From Rhynchosporium graminicola (taxonomy: Eukaryota; Ascomycota; Leotiomycetes; Helotiales; Ploettnerulaceae): a stretch of 64,000 nt of DNA. Below, in pieces: positions 25,364 through 36,619 of this stretch. Every line of letters starts with the position of its first letter. Position 1 is the stretch's first letter. Location: positions 1-64,000 of the forward strand of contig FJUW01000040.1 in the NCBI GenBank assembly GCA_900074885.1. The letters are read 5' to 3'. The position numbers and the translations under genes are program-made. Below the pieces are notes generated by a model that saw only the letters and a list, made by a program, of their open reading frames with translations, did not search any database and was not told the origin of the DNA.

Positions 25364-26932
25364 AGGGGTTCTCCGGTCGAGGTAGTAGGGCGTTTTAGCG
25401 CGGAGGGAGTACTAGCTTATACCGGGGTAGAGGTACGTATATATAGTACGGGAGTAGTTTATTAAGGAGCTAAGCTTAAGGACTAGTAAGAGGTAGAACT
25501 AGTAGTAATTATAGTAGTAATAGTAGGCTTATAGTACTATACTTAGGTAGTAGCTTTCTCGGGATAGGTATATTCTGAGTTATAGCGATACTTAGTATTA
25601 AAAGAAAGTAAGGATCTAACTATAAAAGTATAGTTCTTATTTTATATTAGTTTAATAATAAGAGTTAAAGCGTATAAGAATAATATAATCTTATCTTATA
25701 TATAGAAGAACTACTTCTTCTTTTTAACTTTACTTTAGATAGTAGCGCTTTAAAATCGATTATAAAACTCGGTGAAAGTCTTATATATATAGTCGGGTTA
25801 TTATATTTCTAAGTAGTAGAAAGTATTATAATAATTATCTTCCTTTAAACTAGTAAGAAAGTTCTCCTCTAATAAGGAAATTATTTTATCACTAGTTTTA
25901 AACTTATTAGCGAGGTACTAAGGCGTAAGATACTCCTTAGCTAATCTAGTAATTAGCTCTTATACGAGAACGCGCTAGGAGAAGTCCGTAAGGTAATAGT
26001 TAGCGTTTATAGCTAGCTAGTCTCGTATTAATACTCTCTATTAGAGGAAAGTAAGGTCCGATCTATTATCTAGGGGTAAGATCTTCTTAATAAGATAAGA
26101 CTTCCTAAGGCGTGACTCTACTAATTCGGCGCCGGAAGAGGGAGATAGTTTATTAGGAATAGTATCCTCTTTCTTAGTACTATATATCGGAATAGAGTTT
26201 ATTAAGTTATTAAATTCTACTATATACGGAGATTATAGTATTAGTTCTAGTAGGAGAGTTAAAGATAAGCGAGAGACCCTTATAAGGAACTTATTTTATA
26301 TAGAGATTAGTTTATCTATAGTATCTTCTAGAGAGTTATTCTTTTTCTCTTAGTCTACTAATTATTATAAAAGGGAATAGATCAGGTTCGAGTCACTTAT
26401 AGTAGTAGAAGTACTTAGCGATTATACTCCTAGTGAATTTCGCTTTTATTTTCTTTTCCTTCTTAGTTAGTACTTCCTTAATAAGATATTAACGTTCTCT
26501 AGGGTAAGAGACGTTTAAAGTAAGGAAAAGTATAATAGATTAAGTTCGGAGGTAGAGTAGGGAAGATCGCGTCGAGTTCTCTTAGAACTAGAGGAGTCTC
26601 TAGTTTATTAGTTAAGAGCTATAATAGTAGCTTAAAAAGGAGTATATTAAGGCTATTTCAGCGGCGATATATAAAAGTTAAAGTTCCGGGGTATTTATTA
26701 TATCTTCTTTAAAATCTATTTATAATTCCTTTATATTAAGAAGGTTATTAAAAGAGTATTAGCGAAGACCTCCTCTATTATACTATTTATAATAAGCTAA
26801 ATTAAACTCTGATTTATAGTTATCCGAGAGATCTCTAGTATCTCGGCTATATATAAGTAGTTATCGAATAATTAACTTAGTAATAAGATATTATAATAAG
26901 CTATCTCTAGCTATCTTAATCTTTTTATTTAA

Positions 26933-27200
26933 TATAATAATATAAGACTTAAGGTAGTATATAAGTAAGAATAAACAAGTAGAGAGGCTAAGAGCGATCT
27001 TATATAATCTACTATAAAGGAAATAAAAAGATAAGAAAGGAAGAAGAAAAGAGATAGAGTATAAAGTACCTTATATATATATACTAGTACTAGCCCGATA
27101 CTATACTAAGTCGGATACTAGTTCTGCCGAGATACCTGTGAACTTAGGCCCTAGTATCTATTCTTCTTCTTATATGATATTCAGGTGAGCTATCATCACA
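26933..27200 (-). repeat. LTR of C2 (5' end relative to pol)
   Basis: 268 bp, ending GCTATCATCACA before TSD atttc. Confidence 0.9.
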
Positions 27201-27205
27201 ATTTC

Positions 27206-28033
27206 CCTTTAATTAAACTTTACTCGATATTAAGTATAATACGCTTTATTAACTCGCTTTACTCCTTAGTATTATTTAAGAGGTCGAAGAGCTTACTTAA
27301 GTACTTTATAATAAAAATACTTTATTAAATAAGTTATTAGCTTAAGGGCTAACTATTATACTCCTTAAGTCGAAATTCCTTCGATTTTAAAGTAAGATAT
27401 AAGCTTTTTTATTATTTATACTACTTTTAAGAAAGAAAGCTTTACTCGATAGATTATATACTAAAAACTTAACTTCTCTTATATAAATTAAATTATATAA
27501 CTTTAGTAAGCTATCGAGTACGAAAATTAGATAGAAGATTAGTAGTTTTTAGTTATTTAGAGTAATAAGATATAGATATAACTTAGGAAATATACTAAGG
27601 AATAAGTTATACGGAAAGTTAGCTATAAGAAAGAATACTACTTTAATTATATAGAGGCTTAATATTAGAGGAAGATTAAGTAGATATTCTAAGGTATAAT
27701 ATTAGAGAAATATAGCTAATATAAGAAGTAATTTTAAGAGAAGGATTAAGAGATAATTAATAAAAGGTCTTACTTTAGAATTATTATTCCTTTAATTTAA
27801 GAGCTCTTATTAGAGTACTTAGAACTTAAATTTTAATAAGATAATATAAAAGGGTATACTTCTAAGTTTATAACTTCTATATTTAAAGTAATAGGTATTA
27901 CTCCTATCTACTAGCTTATAAACTCCCCTGATTTAAATCTAATTAAGACTATATAAGATAATATAAAAGATTATATTAAGGTAAACTATCCTAAGGTATA
28001 CTAGTCTTATAAGAGACTACGAGAAGTTATACT
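27206..28033 (+). pseudogene. Tc1-like transposase of G2, segment 2 of 3
   Basis: The plus-strand frame contains INSPDLNLIKTI followed by a stop and then DNIKDYIKVNYPKVY (about 27925-28010). This matches the SPDLNPIEN...W catalytic region of Tc1/mariner DDE transposases. Stops are TAA/TAG as expected from RIP. The frame resumes after C3 at 42663. Confidence 0.8.
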
Positions 28034-28066
28034 TATAACGATATAAGACTTAAGGCGGTATACAAG

Positions 28067-28248
28067 TATAATGGGTCTGTGCGCCTAGTGCCTCCCACTC
28101 CTGTATTTCAGAATTAGAGAGGAAGGAAGAACCTTCTCTCCTTAGTAATTAGTTTCTATATTAACCAGATTATTACTAGCGAACCTCTAGCGACTATTCT
28201 ACTATTCTATTATGCCTATTTACCTTAGCGTACTAAGTGATTATTATA
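28067..28248 (+). repeat. 5' LTR of E
   Basis: 182 bp. Pairs with 34727-34908; differences are nearly all C/T and G/A. Confidence 0.9.
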
Positions 28249-28499
28249 TTCTAATTGCTTTTACTTAACGTTAGCTTAAATAATTATAATAGCTTAAAGC
28301 GGAGAATCCTCTACTGCGTTAACCCGACTTATACTCTAAGATAACTCTATTAGGGCCTAGATAATACCCGGCGATATACTAATAGATAACCTTTTAGTTC
28401 TATAAGAGAAACTCTAATCGCTAAAGAAACGGAATAATATCCTAGATAACCTTATAGTTAAGTGCTAACGAATATTCAGCGAAGACCTTACTTAATACC

Positions 28500-31400
28500 C
28501 TCCGGAAGCTACTATAAGAGTATAACTCTACTAAGCTCATGTATCCGAAGACCTTACCTTAAGTATAGAGAGAGATACTAGTCGATTAGTAGCTCCTAAA
28601 GAATCGCTAATTCCTCGCCGGGATAAAAGTAAATATATGATTCTACCGGAATATAAGGGCAGGAGCTAAAGAGAGCTTACTAAGTACTTATAGGCTTATA
28701 ACCGAGTCTTCGACTACGATACTAAAGGGTACTTAACTAATCTCGTTAAGATTAAATAGATAGTAATACTATTCTGTAAGGAACCGGCGAACGCTTAAGA
28801 AAAGTTTAGGAAGTATACCCTAGATACCCTTTATAAGATAACCTAAGAAGGTTATAAAGAGTTCCTAGCGAATCTCTAGCTACTCCCTATCTTACGAAGA
28901 GTAGCTAACTTATAAGCCTACGAGAACGCTTGCTAAAGGCTAAGTTAACTAATTAGGGAGTTTGTGAATTACTTTAAAGAAAAAGAGGAATAACTCGAAC
29001 CCTTTACTAAGCGCTAATTGCGAGATATCTTATTTAATAAGATCCGCCTAGAGATTCACTAGAAAATCGTCGAGAATAGCTAAGCTAATAGACTTTAGAC
29101 CCGAGACTAAGTTATTTCTACTATTACTCTTTAAGAGACTTATACCCTATCTAGAGGTACTAATAGTAATAAAAGATAAAGGGAACCTGAAGAGTAGAAA
29201 TATAAGGAGTTAAACGCGAAGAAGGATAACTTATATAAGTACTAGCGAAGAACTAATAATCGATAAGATAAGAGCTAATAAAGATAAGAAGGGAGAAAAG
29301 ATCTAAATAGTATCCTTATTAGGGATCGGCCGATAAGACAGGATATCTCTAAGGTTTAGTACTACTCTTATAACGAATATAGATATATCTCTCCGAACTA
29401 TCTAAAATTAAATACTAGTAATACTAAAGATAAACGCTAAGGAAAGCTATAACTCGTAGTATCTTCTATATCCGGACCGGGTTTATCAGATAATAAGATA
29501 GAAATCTAAATAAAGATTCTATCCTAAGGTAAGTGGAAATCGATAACTACCCTTATTAATAGTAGAGCAGAAGATAACTTTATATTAAGACTAGTTACTA
29601 AAGAATACGAGCTTAAACTTACTAGCGAAAGACCGAGGACTTTCTAGATACTTTCAAAGAATAAAAGCGTTATCTTAAGTACTATAGTCGCATAAGTAGA
29701 GATAGCCGATTCGATTAGATAGACTAGAGTCGATACTCTTCGGCTAAGAGTCATCGATATGCTAGGTATAGACCTGATATTAGGGTAGCTATAGTTAGAG
29801 GATATAGATCCTCAGATAAGCTTTAAGAATAAGTAATAGAAGTTCTCTTATAATTTAAAGGACTCTAATAACCTTAATATTATAGCACCTCGAGCTTTTA
29901 CGACTCTTATTAACGAATAGAAATCTCCTATATACGCTATAATACTTAACTTACATACGATACGCTAAATAGATACTAGTGATACGCCTACTATTCCCTC
30001 TATATATAGTGACTTTAAGGACGTGTTCTCTAAGGAGAAAGGAAGCGAGCTACCCCTATTAGAGGACTATTAATACGCTATCGAGTTGGAACTAGGATTA
30101 AAGATACCTTATTCTCTAATCTATAACCTCTCCGAGAAGGAACTAGAGGTTCTCCGGGAATACCTCGACTTATTAGAGGCGAAGAGTTAGATAAGGAAGA
30201 GTAAGAGTCCTGTAGGTGTACTTATTCTTTTTATACCTAAGAAAGATAATAGCTTTCGATTATATATTAATTACCGAGCTCTAAATAAAATTATAATTAA
30301 GGATCGGTACTCTCTACTATTAATCAGCGAAACGCTAGATAGGCTCCGGGATACTAGAGTATTTACTAAACTAGACTTATAAAACGCTTACTACCGTGTC
30401 CGAATTCGCTAGGGTGATAAATAGAAGACTATATTTCGTACCTAATATGGGTATTACAAGTATTAAGTTATGCTATTTAGACTATTAAACGCACTAGCGA
30501 CTTTCTAGGTATTTATTAATAATACGCTAGCGGGCCTCGTTGATATTACTTATATTATATATCTTGATAATATCCTGATCTATTCTGCTAACCCCTTATA
30601 ATATAAATAACACGTCCGCTAAGTACTCGAGAGACTTCGATATATAAATCTCTTTATTAAGTTATTAAAGTGCTCCTTTAATACTAAAAGTATAGAGTTT
30701 CTAGGATATATTATCTCTTTAGCTAGCGTTTTAATAAATATGAGCCGGATAGATACTATTAGGGAATAGCTAGAGCCTAAAAGTATTAGAGACGTATAAG
30801 TCTTTATTAGTTTTATAAACTTCTACCGGCGATTTATCGTAAGATTCTCGGTAATTACTTAACTTCTAATAAGTTTAATAGGTAATAAGAAGAAAGGGCA
30901 ACTTACCCTTGCTTTTAGATAGAGTACTATAGAAAAGGAGGCTTTTAACGCGTTAAAAGATACGTTTACTATAGTACCTTTTCTTATGTACTTCGATCTA
31001 CTGAAGCCGAGAAAGCTAGAGACTAACGCTTCTAGGTTTACTATTACGGGAATTCTCTCCTAGCCTAGAGAGTAGCCGGCGAAAGAAGGGGAAAAGGCCG
31101 TCTAGTACCTTATCGCGTTCTTTAGTAAAAAGCTAGAACTTGCCGAGTTGAATTATAAAGTATATAACTAAGAACTCCTTATAATTATTAAGTATTTTAT
31201 ATACTAGAAGTATTACCTTAAAGGTAGTATAGCTCTAGTTAAGGTATTAATAGACTATAGTAACCTCTGTCACTTTATAACTACGACGGTATTAAGCCGG
31301 CGATAAGCTAGATAAGCTCTGGAGCTATCTAAGTATAACTTTATATTAAATTATAGATAAGGGAAAAATAATCCCGCTGATAGACTATCGAGAAGGCCTG

Positions 31401-33270
31401 ACTATAAGCCGGCGAAAGATAAGGAAAATATTATACTTCCTACTTTATAAAATAAGCTATAAAGTATAATTAAAGATAAGTTAATCTGCGTACCTAGTAA
31501 AGCTAGCGATATAATAAAGAGTAACTAGCGTCCGAACGATAATATATCGTACTAGTTAACTTAGATTCTATAACTTACTAACAATACTTCTTTAAAAGGA
31601 GTATCGATCGAGGCTATAGATACGACCTCTACGCCTAACTAGCGATATATGCCTATAAAGCTTAATAGTTCATAGAACTTATTTGGAGGTCTGGATACCC
31701 TCTTAAGAGGCGCTAGCAAGGAGCCGGGCGCTAGCTAGTATAGCTATAGATATACTATACTACAGTTTTTCATAGCGAGAATTATAAGAACCGAAACAGT
31801 AAACCCTGAATCGAACTCACTTCTCTTAACGCTTATAAAGCTATAGAAAAGGGACGCTTTTACTATTAAGAAGTTAACTAAATTGTAGAAAACCGGGGAT
31901 ATAGATTAAAGTGTCGATAGCAAAGGACTACTTAGATACCGGCGAAAGGCTTATATTCCGCTGGACGAAGCTATCTATACTAAAATTATAAAGATATACT
32001 ATAATAATCTAACTATAAGCTATTTTAGTTAAGATAAGACGCTAAAGCTTATCTAGCGAAAGTACTATTAGAAGAAGATAAAGCTAGAAATTAAAGAATA
32101 AATTAAAAGTTAAAATATTTATTAAAAGATAAAAGTAAGAAGAATAAAGATAGCAAGCGAGATATAAGCGCCTAGCTAGCTAAGTAAGCCGTTTAAGTCT
32201 ATAACTATAGACTTTATTATAGATCTGCTACCTTATAAAGGGAGCTCTATAGGAAGAATCTCCGATAGTTTACTAGTGATCATCAATAGATATACTAAAG
32301 ATATAGAGTATATTCCTTGCTTAAAGATAATTAATACGCTAGGCTTAGCTCGGCTATTTATCGACTATTAGTTTAAGAACTACAGATTACCTGCGGTTAT
32401 TATTACTGATAGAGGTTCTATTTTCACTTCTAAGTTCTGGTAAGAGATATGCTTCTACCTCCGAATAATAAGAAGTCTTTCGATAGCGTTTTACTTATAA
32501 ACTAATAAGTAAACGGAACGATAAAACTAAGCTATAGAAGTATAGCTACGGTATTTCGTATACTATCTTTAAGACAATTAGGTAGACCTATTGCCTATAG
32601 CGAAATTCGCGTATATAAATATATATTATAAGGCTATTAGAATAACTCTAAATAAGGCTAGGTATAGAATTACGCTAGATAGTCGCTAGAGTATCGAGGA
32701 CGATCCTATAAGAGGGGAGATACCTATTACTAAAGAAAGAGCAGAAGAAGTAGTTAAGAAACGCTAAGAGCTAGAGAATAACTAGTAAAGAACTAAAGAA
32801 ACTTAAGCGAAGTAGCATAATAAGAACTATTAACTAGTTAAATTCAAAGTAGATTAATAAGTCCTACTCTTAGTAAAGAATATTAAAACTATTCGATCGA
32901 GTAAGAAGCTAGACTACTAATTTCTAGAGCTATTTAAGATCAGCGAAAGAATTAGAAAGTAAGCATATCGATTAGATTTACCTACTAAGTATAATCAGCT
33001 ATATAACGTCTTCTATATCTTACTATTAGAACTATACTAGTAAAGGCCCGGCGAGTCGTCGGAGGTTATCTAACCTAACCTTATCAATAGCGAAGAATTA
33101 TAGGAGGTCGATTCCTTACTAGACTAGCGAGTAGTTAGGAAAAGAGAATAATTCCTAGTAAGATAGAAGGAGTTTACTTCCGCTTATAATTCTTAAGAGC
33201 TAAAAGAAAACCTCTAGGGACTCTAGAAAGAAATTAAAGCTTTAAAAAATTAAAACGCTATAGAAAGACT
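28500..33270 (+). pseudogene. RIP-broken gag-protease-RT-RNase H-integrase of element E
   Basis: Domains in order on plus. A gag-like stretch runs from about 28600 to 29450. The protease segment TTLINSRAEDNFI near 29560 should carry DSGAE at its catalytic Asp. Reverse transcriptase at about 30190-30700 shows [19 protein letters not shown] and YLDNILIYS (Asn for the second Asp of YLDD). RNase H follows from 30950 to about 31450. Integrase at about 31970-32700 shows ITIDFIIDLLPYKGSS and ITDRGSIFTSKFW. TAA/TAG interrupt it throughout. Domain order (RT before integrase) fixes it as Ty3/Gypsy. Confidence 0.88.
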
Positions 33271-33402
33271 AGCGAAACGCTAGCGAAAGTGAAATAATAC
33301 TCGCAAAAAGATATATACCTTTCTGTTTTTTCTTATAGGGTTTTATAGTTTTAAAAGTATATTAGAGATCATAAATCTAGTAGAAGTCTAAGGGGAAAAA
33401 GA

Positions 33403-34450
33403 GATTTTATTATCTATACGGATCGCTAGTAAACTAGCTCTCGCCGGATAAACTCTAATATATCGCTAAAGAAAGTTTACTTAGTAACCTCCTGATTAGT
33501 AGTATCTACATCCCTATCTAGGACTTCCTCTCTATTAACTTCTAGCTACGTATCTAGTAAAGCTACCTATAGAAAGAATCTAGTATGAATAGTACAGAAG
33601 TCTTTCGCTAAAGATTAGTAAGGAACTCGCTAGAGAGATTAATTTATACTATACAGAGACTACGAATTTCCTCTAGAAGAGTAGTATTTATGATATCGAT
33701 AGTAGTAGTAACTTTAGCTATAGAGCGCAGCGTATACCCAGATACCTTAGCGATCGCTAACATAATACTAGAGGATAGCTCGGCATTAGAATTAATAATT
33801 AGCTTCTAAGGAGATTTAATAGCTATAGTATCACTAACTTTAGAAGTATAATTAGCTTACTTCTTCTCTATATTAAAGCGTGCCTAGGCAATCTTTAATA
33901 CTTCTCCGGAACTCTCGCCTATTACTACTTTTAAAGCTACGTCTTATAGTTAGCTAAGAACACCTATTAGGATAGCTAGAACCTTATCAGCTATTAGCTA
34001 AGTATTCGCTAGAGAGAGGAAATTTATACTCATATCCTCGTAAGATTTACCCTTCTTAATATAGTCTATATACTTACTAGTAATAGAGTTAGGAGCTAAA
34101 GTGCACTTCAACTCAGGGAATAGAGTATACTCGCCGGCGTATCGCAGGTAAGTCTCCGGACACGGTATCTCCTCGTTCACCTTAGCACGAGCCTTCGACT
34201 TCATCTGCATATTCTTTCGACTAGTATAGAGGATCTTATTATAATAGGCAGAGGGGCTACTATCTTAGCTCGGCTCGCTTTCAGTATCCTTATTATTATC
34301 TTCCGCTCGCTAGCGCTTAGTCGATAACCCGCTAGCGACTACGGTTTTTCCCTTATTAATAGAAATAAAAGTATTACTAGAAGGAAGAGTATCTTTAAGC
34401 GAACTACTAGCAGCGCGCTTATAAAGATTCTTAGGAGCTAAAAGGTCAAG
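33403..34450 (-). pseudogene. Antisense ORF at the 3' end of element E
   Basis: On minus, from about 34450 to 33403, one frame reads as protein for about 350 codons, with stops only as TAA/TAG/TGA at plausible Gln, Trp or Arg sites. The longest uninterrupted part (70 codons, 33998-34210) includes EEIPCPETYLRYAGEYTLF. The N-terminal part is Ser/Thr-rich with a basic-acidic segment (STKR...RAEDNNKDTESEPS). Later parts are Leu/Ile/Ser-rich. I do not recognise a family. It shows no obvious similarity to the antisense ORF of family C but sits in the same place: opposite to pol, next to the 3' LTR. Confidence 0.5.
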
Positions 34451-34726
34451 TTAGTACTACCTAATACCTTATATTTATAACTTACATATAGTTATTATTA
34501 TTATCGTTAGTTATTTAAGAAGGGAGAGAAGAGAGAAAGTTAAGAGTTATATAGAGGAGTTGCCTAGCGCTATACCCCGTATTCTAGCTTTACTAATAAT
34601 AAAGAAGAATCAGAATAAAAGTGAATCCTGAAAGGAATACCTCGCCAGCGCCTCGCTGAAGTATCGCTAGCTAGGGCATTTTAACGCCTTTACTTCTAAG
34701 ATAGAAGTATTTAAGAGGGGAGATAT

Positions 34727-34908
34727 TATAATAGGTCTATACGCCTAGTGCCTCCTACTCCTATATTTCAGAATTAGAGAGGAAGGAAGAACTTTCTCTC
34801 CTTAGCAATTAGTTTCTATATTAACTAGATTATTACTAGCGAACTTCCAGCGACTATTCTACTATTCTATTATGCCTATTTACCTCAGCGTACTAAGTGA
34901 TCATTATA
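34727..34908 (+). repeat. 3' LTR of E
   Basis: 182 bp, directly after the purine tract and before TSD ataag. Confidence 0.9.
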
Positions 34909-35688
34909 ATAAGTAAGAATAAATAAGTAGGGAGACTAAGAGCGATCTTATATAGTCTACTATAAAGGAAATAAAAAGATAAGGAAGGAAGAAGAAAAGA
35001 GATAGAGTATAAGGCACCTTATATATATATGCCGGTACTAGCCTGATACTATACCGAGTCGGATACTAGTTCTGCTAGGATACCTATGAACTTAGGCCCT
35101 AGTATCTATCTTTCTTCTTATATAATATTCAGGTAAGCTATTATTATATTACCCCCCCCTTAAGAAGAGCTTAACCCTAAGCTCAGAAGGTTATAGTTTA
35201 TACTAGAATTAGTTTTTATTATAACTATTTTCGTCGATATTCGCGTAATAAGCGCTAGCCGCTCTTTAGTAGTAGTAAATTCTTTATAAGGTTCTAACTA
35301 GTTATATCGCTATAATAGTACTATATTAGTAATAGCTTCTAAATCGGGCGGTAAGCAATATTTACTTTATATATTTATAGAAGGAGTCGAGTTTAAGTAG
35401 AGCATAAGGTATATAAAGGAAAGGGTTTATTAATATTAGAGCTTTTCCTTTTTAACTATAATAACTACTTTAACTTATAAGTTTACTCTCCTTAGACTGC
35501 GATATAGCTCCTATAGTAAGTATTATTACTAACTACTATAGTAGTCTACTATAATCTTATATATTAATCGACCTAATTAACTTTTCTCTTAATATAAGTA
35601 AGTTTCTTATCTTAGTTTTAGGGATAATCCTTAAGTATAGTATAGGGGTTTCATAGATCTATAACGCTAACTCCTATAGTGCTTTTAC

Positions 35689-36604
35689 TAGTTCCTACCG
35701 GTACTCTTTCAGTAGCGTATTATATATATTACTTATAATATATTCGCGCTTTCCTTAAGATAAAGTATAATAATACTCTTATTTTAGAACTCTTATACTT
35801 ATTTAATAAGCTTAACTCTAAGCTTTATAAGTATTATTTAGTATTAAAGAGTAATTATAAGTATATAAGTTATTTAAATATAAACATAGTTATATATACT
35901 AACGTGTTATAATTACTTAACTATATTAATATAGAGTATACTATTTTATTCGGTTTATTTCCTAGTAGCGAAGCTAAGGACGCGGAGCTAAATCGGAATA
36001 GTATTATAGCTACTTATAAGGCTATTAATCAGATCTATTATCTTGCGAAATCTATTACTTTTATTACTATATTAGAGATTACTATTATATAATTAGTAAA
36101 GACTTAGGCTTTAAGACGTTCTATAGAGAAAGTATTTAAGGAGTTAGAGTTTATTAAAGTAATAAGTTACGATCTTAAACTCTTAGATATTAGTATAATA
36201 CTAATACGATATAGGATTTAGATCTTCTAATAGTCGATTCGGCGAAGTCTAAGTTAATAGCTAAAATAGTATTAAAATAGATAAAGGAATTAAATAGTAT
36301 TATAAAGGAATTTAAAAAGAAAACTATATTTAAAGCTACGATATCTAATACTAAGGGAAAGAGGAATTTACTTTCTAGTTTAGAGATAACGTTAGATCTA
36401 GATACTCCCGGACTTTCTCTAAAGAAGAAAGCTTATAGGATTAGCTATTATACTTAGTCTACTACTAGAGTTATATTAGTAGATTTAAGTAAGGAGTTAG
36501 ATATAGTAGTTCTAGTTCTAGATATTCTAGATTTACTAGAAGCTCTAGAGAACTTAAGAGAGAAAGCTAGTAAAGTAAAAGTAGTTAAAGAAGTAGAGTT
36601 TTAG
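35689..36604 (+). pseudogene. Antisense ORF of family C (in C3)
   Basis: Third copy of the ORF seen at 3675-4600 and 11222-12147, at the same distance from the LTR and ending at the equivalent TAG. The open first frame and the shift to a second frame are conserved. Confidence 0.45.
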
Positions 36605-36619
36605 ATATAGTATTATTAT

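Larger units (their letters stand above)
10424..27200 (-). mobile_element. Ty3/Gypsy chromovirus copy C2, with elements B and D nested inside
   Basis: Ends are set by two 268-bp LTRs and the perfect TSD atttc (10419-10423 and 27201-27205). pol runs on minus. The chromodomain is at about 12300-12560 and the reverse transcriptase at about 14800-15250, repeated across the N at 15702. The gag side runs up to 26900. Element B interrupts it at 17480-25363. Removing B with its TSD copy and the two duplications beside the Ns leaves 7,777 bp, the same as C3. RIP has placed stops everywhere in pol. Confidence 0.9.
28067..34908 (+). mobile_element. Complete Ty3/Gypsy element E
   Basis: 6,842 bp with two 182-bp LTRs (28067-28248, 34727-34908), inserted in the left LTR of C3. 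The TSD is acaag on the left (28062-28066) and ataag on the right (34909-34913), differing by one C-to-T change. A purine tract (AAGAGGGGAGA) precedes the right LTR, so transcription is plus. LTR sequence and ends (about TGTAATGGG...CATTACA) differ from families C and D. After the integrase (about 33270) there are about 1.45 kb of non-pol sequence before the LTR, holding a minus-strand ORF. Confidence 0.92.
28034..35148 (-). repeat. Left LTR of C3, split by element E
   Basis: Pieces 28034-28066 (33 bp) and 34914-35148 (235 bp) make one 268-bp LTR. Confidence 0.9.
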
